From NCBI GenBank assembly GCA_031277045.1, contig JAISLX010000108.1, positions 1 to 62,885 of the forward strand: 62,885 nucleotides of DNA. The letters are read 5' to 3'. Each line of letters begins with the position of its first letter. Within the stretch, counting starts at the first letter, position 1. The DNA comes from Treponema sp. (GTDB lineage Bacteria; Spirochaetota; Spirochaetia; Treponematales; Breznakiellaceae). The translations under genes were made by a program, and so were the position numbers. Below, one piece after another: positions 16,015 through 23,565 of this stretch. The notes under the pieces were generated by a model. It was not told where the DNA came from, searched no databases, and saw only the letters and a program-made list of their open reading frames with translations.

Positions 16015-17505
16015 ATGCTCAAATTTTCCACTCCCGCCTTGTTTCTGTGTTCTTTGTTTATGGCGCTGGTTTTGTTTTTCGCCGTTTTCGGGTCCCTTTT
16101 TCGGGAACTTTATCCCCGGTACGCGGTTCTGACCTTTGAGGAGGCGGATGGCGAGACGGCGCGGGCGCTGGAACGGGCGCTGGAACGGCCGGTGGTGTCG
16201 GAATTTTCCCAATGGGTGTTCCTGAACAGTTTTGGCAGTTTGGAGCGGGTTTCTCTGGAAAACTACGAGGACCGGCTTGAACCGTTTGATCCCCGGCGGG
16301 ATGGGTATGCCGTCAAACTGCGAAATTTTTTTACCCGGGATGGAAAGCGGTGGTTTTTTATCCCCCTGGACCGGAGTATCTTTGGTCCGTTTCCCGTTCT
16401 GAATCCGGAACGTGCCCTGAAAAAGAAAATTGCCGGGGCCCTGGATTCCAGGGAGCGGTCTTTTTCGCTGATTCTAAGACGGGAAGGCTGGCCGCTGGTT
16501 TTCCGCGCGCTTCCGTTCGCGGCGGCCTGGCCGGCGGCATTGTTCCTGGCGGGAGGGGCTTTGTTCCCCAAACGGAGGGGCGGCTCCAGGAGAAGCGGCT
16601 CACAGGGGCCGGGCCGCCGGCTCCTCCTCCTGCTTGCCCCGCCGCTGTTTGTTGTAAGTCTGTGGGGCGCCCCGGGCTGCGCTCTTCTTGCCTTGTTTCT
16701 GTACCTGGCCGTCCTTTCGGCCCCGCCGCTGCGGGAATTTTGGGTCCGCGTAATTCGGGGCGGGAACGGAAAACCCCGGCGTTTCGCGGCGCCGGGGCCT
16801 TACCGCTTTAACATCACGTTAAGTCTTGTCCTGGCGCCTCTGGCTGTCCTTGTTGTCTGGGCAGGGCGAATTCCCCCGCTTTCCGGTCTGCTGGCTTTCG
16901 CGGGGCTTTTCGCGCTGTACTTTTGGGAGACAGGGTTGCAGGTATGGCGTCTTACGCCGGGAGCTTCCCCGGGGCCGGGGGACCGGGATTCCTGCCGTTT
17001 TGTGCCGCTGCCCATCCTGCCGCCCTGTTCCGGCCGGTCCCTTCTTCCCGCGTCCTTCGCCCTGGTTTCCTGTCTGGCTTTTCCGCTTGATCTGCCGGTC
17101 GTTTGGGGCGGACCGGCGGAACCGGAACCCTGGCCGCTGGTAGTTTCGGAACGTGATTACGAAAATCACGTTCGTTACCAGACCGGGTTTTCCCGGCGTT
17201 CTCTCCGTTCTTCCGGGGACACTGCCTTTGCCGCTTTGTCGTATTTCCGTTACACTGTGGGGGAGGATGGTTTGGTAACGGGGATTCTTCCCGGTCCGCC
17301 GGAAGCGGAGCCGGAAATTCCCCCCTTCCCCCTGGCGGACCTGAACGATTATCTGGCCGAATGGGCCGTTCCTGTGGTCCCGCGCTGGAAATCCGGCGAG
17401 TGGATCGCGGTAATTCCGTCCTTGTTGGCCCTGGGCCTGGTTGTTCTGCCCGGGGGCGGAAAAAAGAGGATGGCCGTTTATGACGACAAACGGATAGCCG
17501 CGTAA
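16015..17505 (+). CDS. Polytopic membrane protein of unknown function, coupled to rnfC
   Basis: A 496-residue membrane protein that I do not recognise. It has an N-terminal hydrophobic anchor (about 9-30), a roughly 130-residue extracytoplasmic domain (LERALERPVVSEFSQWVFLN), then several helices between 165 and 330 and around 375, a second soluble part, and a last helix near 470. Basic loops such as PKRRGGSRRSG mark cytoplasmic sides. Its TAA overlaps the ATG of rnfC by one base, so it is translated with the Rnf-like operon and may be an extra subunit or assembly factor. Function is inferred from position only. Confidence 0.75.
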   Translation: MLKFSTPALFLCSLFMALVLFFAVFGSLFRELYPRYAVLTFEEADGETARALERALERPVVSEFSQWVFLNSFGSLERVSLENYEDRLEPFDPRRDGYAVKLRNFFTRDGKRWFFIPLDRSIFGPFPVLNPERALKKKIAGALDSRERSFSLILRREGWPLVFRALPFAAAWPAALFLAGGALFPKRRGGSRRSGSQGPGRRLLLLLAPPLFVVSLWGAPGCALLALFLYLAVLSAPPLREFWVRVIRGGNGKPRRFAAPGPYRFNITLSLVLAPLAVLVVWAGRIPPLSGLLAFAGLFALYFWETGLQVWRLTPGASPGPGDRDSCRFVPLPILPPCSGRSLLPASFALVSCLAFPLDLPVVWGGPAEPEPWPLVVSERDYENHVRYQTGFSRRSLRSSGDTAFAALSYFRYTVGEDGLVTGILPGPPEAEPEIPPFPLADLNDYLAEWAVPVVPRWKSGEWIAVIPSLLALGLVVLPGGGKKRMAVYDDKRIAA

Positions 17506-18791
17506 TGAAAATATATTCCTTTCCCCGCGGGGGATTTTCCTATGAGGATCATACGGCTCCCCGCCGGGATTCCAGTGTGGTCGCCTATCTTCCCACTATT
17601 TCGGTTATTCCGCTGATCCATGCCGAAGGCGGCCGGGTTCAGCCGGTGGTGTCTATCGGGGACACGGTCAAAGAAGGGATGCTTATCGGGTGGGGGTACG
17701 TTAATGTCCACGCCACGGTCCCCGGCCGGGTGATTCGCCGGGTTTCCTGGAAAAACGCCTGCGGTCAGGAGATCGAAGCCCTGGTGATCCGTATGGGCGG
17801 TACTTTCGAAAAGCTAGGCAAAAAAGAGGTGATCTTTCCCTGGGAGGGGTTTTCTTCCCACGAACTGCGGCGTATCGCCTCCGATTACGGGGTTGTGGAG
17901 ATGGAAGGTTCAGGCCGTTCCCTGGCGGACACGCTGTTTTCACGAAATGCCGGAAAGGAACACCGGACCCTGGTAGTCCGCTGTGTTTTTGACGATCCCT
18001 GGCTGGCCGCGGACTACGCCCTGTGCCGGGAGCGGATCGCGGCGGTGGTGGAGGGGAGTCTCATCGCGGCGAAAATGGCGGAGGTACACCGCGTTGTTTT
18101 TGCCGTTTCCCACCGGGAACGGAAACTGGGGGAACTGTTTCTCCAGGAAACCGGCGATATGCTTGCCGAAGGCGGTTCCCTGCCGGTTTCGCTCGTTCTT
18201 ACCGCTTCCCGTTATCCCCAGCAGAACTACCGGGAATTGGAAATAGCCCTGCGGAACTACGAAAAGCGGGAAATGATCAACCTGGGCGCTTTGCTGATAT
18301 TGGGACCCGCCACTCTGGCGGCCATTTATGACGCGGTGCGGCTGCGGAAGCCTGTTCTTGACCGCTATGTTGCCGTGGGGGGATCGGCGGTTAAGAACCC
18401 CCAGGTAATGCGGGTAAGGATCGGGACCCGTATCGGCGACATTTTCGCCGAATGCGGGGGCTTTGTGGGCAAACCCCGGCGTATCGCCTCGGGTTCCCCG
18501 CTGCGGGGCAGGATTGTGGTGGATCTGGACGAACCGGTAGTAAAAACCACCTACGCCGCCTTTGCCATGCTGGACAACCAGGCCGGTTTTTTCGACACAC
18601 AGAACTGCATAGGCTGCGGGGAATGCCGGGAGGCCTGCCCCGTGGGACTGGACCCGGAGGAACTTTACAAAAAAATCGGCCATGATTCCCCGGAAAACTG
18701 GGGCTGCCACGGCTGCGGATGCTGCGAACTGGTCTGTCCGTCCCGGCTTCCCCTGGCTACGGCGATTTGTTCCGCCCAGGGGGCTTTGTGA
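17505..18791 (+). CDS. rnfC: Rnf-like electron transport complex, RnfC subunit (flavin motif degenerate)
   Basis: A 428-residue RnfC/NqrF-partner homologue, membrane-associated on the cytoplasmic side. RnfC normally takes electrons from or to NADH through FMN. The fold is recognisable: biotinyl-like N-terminus (VSIGDTVKEGMLIG, VHATVPGRV), GGSAVKNPQVMRVRIGT, and two 4Fe-4S sites at C368/371/374/378 and C401/404/407/411. Where the family has the FMN/NADH motif GGAxFPT, residues 134-140 read EGSGRSL, and the following ECEPY is FDDPW (162-166). The iron-sulfur part is thus intact while the flavin part is not. It shares one base with the gene before and overlaps rnfD (TGATG). Confidence 0.88.
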   Translation: MKIYSFPRGGFSYEDHTAPRRDSSVVAYLPTISVIPLIHAEGGRVQPVVSIGDTVKEGMLIGWGYVNVHATVPGRVIRRVSWKNACGQEIEALVIRMGGTFEKLGKKEVIFPWEGFSSHELRRIASDYGVVEMEGSGRSLADTLFSRNAGKEHRTLVVRCVFDDPWLAADYALCRERIAAVVEGSLIAAKMAEVHRVVFAVSHRERKLGELFLQETGDMLAEGGSLPVSLVLTASRYPQQNYRELEIALRNYEKREMINLGALLILGPATLAAIYDAVRLRKPVLDRYVAVGGSAVKNPQVMRVRIGTRIGDIFAECGGFVGKPRRIASGSPLRGRIVVDLDEPVVKTTYAAFAMLDNQAGFFDTQNCIGCGECREACPVGLDPEELYKKIGHDSPENWGCHGCGCCELVCPSRLPLATAICSAQGAL

Positions 18792-19771
18792 TGCCCGTCC
18801 TGAATCAGCGGCCCCAGGTAAATCTGGCGCGGTCCACGGTGTTACGGATGTGGCTGGTATTTGCCTGCGCCCTGGGGACGGCTTTCTACGCGGCCCTGTT
18901 CGACAATTTCGCCTCCCTGAACGTGGCCCTTTCCGCCCTGACCGCGGGTTTGTGCGCGGAAGCCCTGGCCCTGCATTTTGGGAAGCTCCGAAGTCAAAAC
19001 GTCCCCGGCGGCGGTATTGCCGATGGAAGCGCCGCGGCTTCCATCATGGTCCTTGTCCTGCTGCTTCCCCATTCGATAAACCCCCTTTACGCGGCTTTGG
19101 GGGCGGTTTTCGCCATGCTGCTGGTAAAGTACACGTACGGGGGACTGGGGGCCAACTGGGTAAATCCGGCCCTGGGGGCGTGGCTTTTTATCCGTTTTTC
19201 CTGGCCCGCCCCGTTCGGCGAGCTCCGGAAGGCTTTTAGCTCCGGCGGAACAATTGACGCCGGTTTCAGGACCTTTCTCAACCGGACAATTTTCGCGGTA
19301 ACCGGGGCGGAACTTCCTCCGGGCTACGGGGACCTTCTGCTGGGGACGAGTCCCGGGGGAATCATCGCCGACCAGGGGCTTCCCGTTTTGATTCTGGGAA
19401 CTGTTCTGCTGGCGGCGGTTAAGGTTAACCGGGTCTGGATACCCGGACTGTACCTGGCTGTTTATACCCTGCTGGTACGGGCTTTCGGCGCCCTCTTCGC
19501 GGGAGGCGGCTTTGGGGAAGGGGATGTACTGTACTGTCTCTGTTCAGGGGGAACCTTCGCGGCGGCTTTCCTGGTAGTCTGTGATCCCGTAACCGGGGCT
19601 AAAACCTCCGTAGGGGCGCTATGTAGTACCGTGTTGTCGGCGCTTCTCGCCTTTCTGTTCCGCTATCCGGGGGGGGAACTCTATGGCGTTTTTCCGGCCG
19701 CCGCCATAAGCAACGCTCTGGTCCCCCTGATCCGCGCGGCGGAACGGCATGTGCCGGGGGGCGGGAAATGA
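18791..19771 (+). CDS. rnfD: Rnf-like complex, RnfD subunit (flavinylation threonine absent)
   Basis: A 326-residue integral membrane protein of the NqrB/RnfD family, with about eight to ten helices. GGLGANWVNPALGAW (117-131), LGTSPGGIIADQG (184-196) and WIPGLYL match RnfD. In RnfD the threonine of SGAT carries covalent FMN; here the aligned text is TGAE at 171-174, with Glu in place of Thr. ATG 18791 overlaps the rnfC stop as TGATG, and rnfG starts inside its own stop (ATGA). The protein is otherwise full length. Confidence 0.88.
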   Translation: MPVLNQRPQVNLARSTVLRMWLVFACALGTAFYAALFDNFASLNVALSALTAGLCAEALALHFGKLRSQNVPGGGIADGSAAASIMVLVLLLPHSINPLYAALGAVFAMLLVKYTYGGLGANWVNPALGAWLFIRFSWPAPFGELRKAFSSGGTIDAGFRTFLNRTIFAVTGAELPPGYGDLLLGTSPGGIIADQGLPVLILGTVLLAAVKVNRVWIPGLYLAVYTLLVRAFGALFAGGGFGEGDVLYCLCSGGTFAAAFLVVCDPVTGAKTSVGALCSTVLSALLAFLFRYPGGELYGVFPAAAISNALVPLIRAAERHVPGGGK

Positions 19772-20199
19772 GGAATCTTAAAAACGCCGAAATACGCGCC
19801 GTCTGGATCGCGGGTCTTTTTTTAGTCGGCTGGCTGTTGTGGTTCTTTACCGAAGTCCCGCGGAACCGGGAATTGGCGCGGCGGGTAAACAGGATTCTTA
19901 CCGACCGGGGTGAAACGATTGTCCTGAGCGATATTCCGGTAAAAAACAGGCGTTCTGTTCCCCTGGGGACTGAATTCACGCTGGAAGCCTTTGACGGGAG
20001 GGAAGCCGGGGGAAGTTTTCTCGTGTTTCCCCTGGTTTCGGGCGCCGCCGCTATAAGCTGCGGGGCGCTTATCGATCCCTGGGGGCGGGTAGAACGGCTT
20101 ATTCCTCTGGGGACCCACGGGGAACAGATATTTGACCACATACCTGCGGGTGTCCTTAATGGCTATATCCGCCGTATTGAGGGGGGGAAGAACCTATGA
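19768..20199 (+). CDS. rnfG: Rnf-like complex, short RnfG-like subunit lacking the FMN site
   Basis: A 143-residue protein, against about 200 for RnfG. One N-terminal membrane helix (about 10-28) is followed by a periplasmic domain. The segment ALIDPWGRVERLIPLGTHGE resembles the first half of the RnfG FMN-binding domain, but the sequence stops at GYIRRIEGGKNL, before the position of the (S/T)GAT motif whose last threonine binds FMN. The assignment rests mainly on its place between rnfD and rnfE and on topology. ATGA overlaps at both ends show tight coupling. It could also be an unrelated anchor that replaced RnfG. Confidence 0.65.
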   Translation: MRNLKNAEIRAVWIAGLFLVGWLLWFFTEVPRNRELARRVNRILTDRGETIVLSDIPVKNRRSVPLGTEFTLEAFDGREAGGSFLVFPLVSGAAAISCGALIDPWGRVERLIPLGTHGEQIFDHIPAGVLNGYIRRIEGGKNL

Positions 20200-20828
20200 C
20201 CGGCTCCCGGGATCATCTTTTTTGGGGGGTTCAATCCCCCCTGGCTACGTTGAGCGGGGGAAGCCTCATGGTTCTTGCCTCGGGCCGCTTTTCCTTCGCC
20301 CTGGTATGCGCCTTCGCCCTGCTCTGGGTCTACGTCTTTACGGGGCTTGCCTTGCGGATTTCCTTTATGCCCCGGTGGGAAGGGATAGTCCCCGTCTTGG
20401 CTTCGTTTACCGGGGGGCTCTACATCCTCGTTATGTTCCTTGTCAGCCCCATTCTGGCGATGGATACGCTGTTTTTCCTTATTTTGTGTCCTCTGTGCTG
20501 CGTTTCCTCCGGAGTCCTGAACCGGCTGGAAAATCTGGATACCGGGGAGGCCGTTGTACAATCGTGCAGGGAGGGCGTGGTTCTTTCAGCGTTAATCCTG
20601 GGCCTGTCCCTAATCCGGGAACCCCTGGGTTACGGCTGCCTTTCACTGCCCGGTATCCAGCGGGACATCGTGAAAGTTATCGAGTTTCCCCAGGGTACCT
20701 GGCTGCCCGTCAGGGTCCTTATTACCTCGTCAGGGGCGCTTTTTCTCCTGGGCTATGGCATTGCCCTGTTCAGGCGCTTTGGGGGCTTTGATCCCGATTC
20801 CGCCGGTGGGAAAGGGGGGAAACCGTGA
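20196..20828 (+). CDS. rnfE: Rnf-like complex, RnfE subunit (divergent)
   Basis: A 210-residue protein with about six membrane helices, matching RnfE/NqrD in length, topology and operon place. RnfA and RnfE together hold an iron-sulfur cluster inside the membrane through two cysteines each. The first site, LGLCP in canonical RnfE, aligns with LSGGSLM here, so the cysteine appears lost. The second site aligns with LILCPLCCVSSG, which retains a cysteine. The ATG is preceded by GGGGGGGAAGA and overlaps the rnfG stop. Confidence 0.75.
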   Translation: MTGSRDHLFWGVQSPLATLSGGSLMVLASGRFSFALVCAFALLWVYVFTGLALRISFMPRWEGIVPVLASFTGGLYILVMFLVSPILAMDTLFFLILCPLCCVSSGVLNRLENLDTGEAVVQSCREGVVLSALILGLSLIREPLGYGCLSLPGIQRDIVKVIEFPQGTWLPVRVLITSSGALFLLGYGIALFRRFGGFDPDSAGGKGGKP

Positions 20829-21442
20829 TCCATCTGGCGATGCTGGGGGTCTGCACCTCTCTGTCGATGAACCTTCTTACCCAGTTTGGTCTGGGAATGG
20901 CGATCTTTACCGGCGGGGAAGACGCGGATCCGGCGGGAACGCCCCGTTTTTCCCCGCGGCTCCTCCTGGGTTTTTCTGTATCCCTGTTCCTGCTGTGGGC
21001 CGTTTTTACCTATGTTCTAAGGTTTTTAGGCGCGGGGCCTTACTGGTACCTGCTGCTCTATCCATTGGGCCTTGCGCTGGTAAGAGGGCTTGAACGCCTG
21101 TTTACCGGGCTGGCCTCCGGCCGCTACAAATTCCTGCCGGTGATAAAAATTCCCGGTTCCTTCTTCTCCTTTCCCCCGGCATGGGTGGAATTTATCCCCC
21201 CGGCTTTGCTCATATCCCTTCATCTGGCCTTGGGCCCCCTGGAAGCCCTGGTTCTTGCCCTGGGTTTCAGCCTGGGACTCGGCTTTGCGCTGGGGATTCT
21301 CCGGGAAATTCATCGCCGTTCGCGGTTCGAGGCGGTACCCCCCTTCCTGCGGGGCTGCCCCCTGGCTCTTATTTCCCTTGGTCTTCTCTCCCTTGTATTC
21401 ACGTCCGCGTCCATAATGTTTTTTAACCTTTCCAGATTCTGA
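20825..21442 (+). CDS. rnfA: Rnf-like complex, RnfA subunit (cluster cysteines not conserved)
   Basis: A 205-residue membrane protein with about six helices. The C-terminal part (LREIHRRSRFEAVPPFLRGC, then LALISLGLLSLVF) aligns well with the end of RnfA (RERI..VPAPFKG...AMITAGLMSLAF), which fixes the family. The two cluster-binding cysteines of RnfA, in FLGLCPF and TTNCAVLG, align with QFGLGMAIF (20-28) and LLISLHLALG, so neither is kept. Cysteines do occur elsewhere (GVCTS near the start, RGCPL near the end). The start GTG 20825 is inside the rnfE stop with GGGGGG upstream. No rnfB follows; the operon ends here. Confidence 0.78.
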   Translation: MIHLAMLGVCTSLSMNLLTQFGLGMAIFTGGEDADPAGTPRFSPRLLLGFSVSLFLLWAVFTYVLRFLGAGPYWYLLLYPLGLALVRGLERLFTGLASGRYKFLPVIKIPGSFFSFPPAWVEFIPPALLISLHLALGPLEALVLALGFSLGLGFALGILREIHRRSRFEAVPPFLRGCPLALISLGLLSLVFTSASIMFFNLSRF

Positions 21443-21514
21443 AAACTAGGATAAGCTACTGGGGGCTGTCTCAAAACGGTTCGGTTGCCTTAAATTACGA
21501 AACAGGAAATTATT

Positions 21515-23446
21515 TTGAAAAAAATTACTCAAAAACTGCGAATTATCCTGGGCTCCCATGTTCATGTTCCGTATGGGGCGCGGGACGAGGAATTTGAACA
21601 AGCCTGCAGCCTTAAATTAAAACCTTTCGTTTCCGCTCTGCATAAATTTCCCCAGATCCAGGGGACGCTCCACTATTCGGGGGCCCTGCTCAACTGGGTA
21701 GACCGGGTATATCCTGAGTGTACCATGTCCATTGACGATCTGGTATCCCGCAGGCAAGTGGAGCTTTTGGGAGGCGGTTTTTACGAGCCGCAGTTCTCCC
21801 TTATCCCCCTGCAGGACAAAATTGGTCAGGTGGAAATGCTTACTACCTATTTGCGTAAACGTTTCGGAAAGAAACCCCAGGGCTGCTGGCTCCCCGCCTT
21901 CGGCTGGGAACAGAACTTTGTGGGTCCTCTTTCAAGCTGCGGCATGGCCTATACCTTCCTTGGGGAAGATTCCTTCCGCCTGGCGGGGCTTGGCGGAGCG
22001 GAACTGTACGCCCCCTGTCTTAGCGAGGATCAGGGCAAGACGATAGCCGTGTTTCCCGTCGCCCTGTCGCTGGCCGGACTTTTTTGTTCACGGGAGGAGG
22101 CGGCCGCCCCCTTTCTGGCCGCCCTGGATAATCTGTCCCGGGAACTGCCGGACGCCGGTTCGCGGGTGGTATCGGTCTTCCCCGATCCCGGCGAAACCAT
22201 GAGTTCCGCCGGGGAGGCGGAGTTGTACTGGCATTGTTTTTTCCAGGGACTCGCCGATTCCTCCTCCCGTTTTGAGTTTACCACCCCCGGCCGCTTTATC
22301 CGGGGGCGGGTAGGGCTTCAAAAGGCCTATTTCCCTAGTTCGGCGGAGCGCCGTTACCTGGTCGATTTTCCCGAAGCCAACGGAATCTACGCGAAGATGG
22401 TGTTTTCCCACATGCTTATCAACCAGCTTCGGGGGGACAAACCCCGAAAGCAGACCGCCCGGGAGGAACTGTGGAAAGCCCAGGGTTACGATGCCTTCTG
22501 TCCCGCCGAATCCGGGGGCGTTTACCGCGGGGATCTGCGAAAATCCGCCTACCGTTCCATGCTGGAGGCGGAAAAGATAACCCGGGAGACCGGGGCGTTT
22601 ATTCCCCGTCTTATGAATTTTGACTTTGACCTTAACAACGAGGATGAGTATTTGCTCCAGGGGGAGAGGATCAACTGTTATATCCGGCAGGAGGGGGCCG
22701 GTGTGTTTGAACTTGACTACCTGCCCCACGCCTGGAATTACATGGACATTTTTACCCGCCGTCCGCGGGGAGAAGACCGGAATCCGGGGGAACGCCGGGC
22801 CGGTTTTTCGGATTTGATAGTGGGGGAGGGCGGGTCGTTCCCGCTTTCCGGGGAGATGGGGGATCTCGCCGCGCTGGAAGACGCACTTACGGCCGGCGGC
22901 GGGGAAATCCGCCGCTGTTATCGTGAGCGGTTTCAGGTGGGGGACATGGACAAGACCCGCTGCCGGGTAGTTTTCATTCTTCCCGAACGGGAACCGGGAC
23001 CTTTCGGCTCGATTAGAATGGAAAAGCGTTTTCATCTGGGGAAAGACACCCTTACCGTGGCCTACACCCTGAGCAGCCGGGGGGAAGCGGAAGAGAATTT
23101 CCGCTTTATCCCGGCGGTGGACCTTTCCTTCGCCGGGGACGGGGAGGAACAGCAGCGGGTTTTCGCCAACGGCGCCGCGCTTCAGGCGGCCGGAAAGACG
23201 CCGGTGAGCCTAAAGGGAGTGGAGATTCTGAAATTTCAGGATTTGGAAAACGAGACCGTCATCAATCTTGGTTCGGACAAGCCTTTTGACGGCTGGATCA
23301 TCCCCACCCACTTCCCGGTACCGGCCGGTCCGGGCGTTCCCCCCGGCGTCTCCTACCAGTCAACCTGCGTGGTGCCCCTCTACAAGGTCCGCCTTGACCC
23401 CGGGGAAAGCTGGACGCTGAAGTTTTCCGTTAAATTTACCCACTGA
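21515..23446 (+). CDS. GH57-like protein (4-alpha-glucanotransferase/amylase family), nucleophile apparently missing
   Basis: A 643-residue protein of glycoside hydrolase family 57 with a C-terminal beta-rich domain like that of 4-alpha-glucanotransferases. N-terminal [45 protein letters not shown] and the C-terminal LDPGESWTLKFSVKF match. In active enzymes the nucleophile is the Glu of WLTER; here residues 125-129 are WLPAF, with Ala in that place. The acid/base region, usually DDGEKF, is DPGETM at 224-229. It may be a catalytically dead or re-purposed paralogue. TTG 21515 has AGGAAA about seven bases upstream. It lies alone between the rnf operon and metG. Confidence 0.82.
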   Translation: MKKITQKLRIILGSHVHVPYGARDEEFEQACSLKLKPFVSALHKFPQIQGTLHYSGALLNWVDRVYPECTMSIDDLVSRRQVELLGGGFYEPQFSLIPLQDKIGQVEMLTTYLRKRFGKKPQGCWLPAFGWEQNFVGPLSSCGMAYTFLGEDSFRLAGLGGAELYAPCLSEDQGKTIAVFPVALSLAGLFCSREEAAAPFLAALDNLSRELPDAGSRVVSVFPDPGETMSSAGEAELYWHCFFQGLADSSSRFEFTTPGRFIRGRVGLQKAYFPSSAERRYLVDFPEANGIYAKMVFSHMLINQLRGDKPRKQTAREELWKAQGYDAFCPAESGGVYRGDLRKSAYRSMLEAEKITRETGAFIPRLMNFDFDLNNEDEYLLQGERINCYIRQEGAGVFELDYLPHAWNYMDIFTRRPRGEDRNPGERRAGFSDLIVGEGGSFPLSGEMGDLAALEDALTAGGGEIRRCYRERFQVGDMDKTRCRVVFILPEREPGPFGSIRMEKRFHLGKDTLTVAYTLSSRGEAEENFRFIPAVDLSFAGDGEEQQRVFANGAALQAAGKTPVSLKGVEILKFQDLENETVINLGSDKPFDGWIIPTHFPVPAGPGVPPGVSYQSTCVVPLYKVRLDPGESWTLKFSVKFTH

Positions 23447-23565
23447 GGCTTTCCCGAAACTTCGGTTTTTGATAAGCCGCCCCGCGAACCAATTCAAAAT
23501 CCCCCGTCATTCCAAACGCGCCGGTCCCACTTGTCAGCCGGCGGCCCCGGATATATGGTGAAGTT

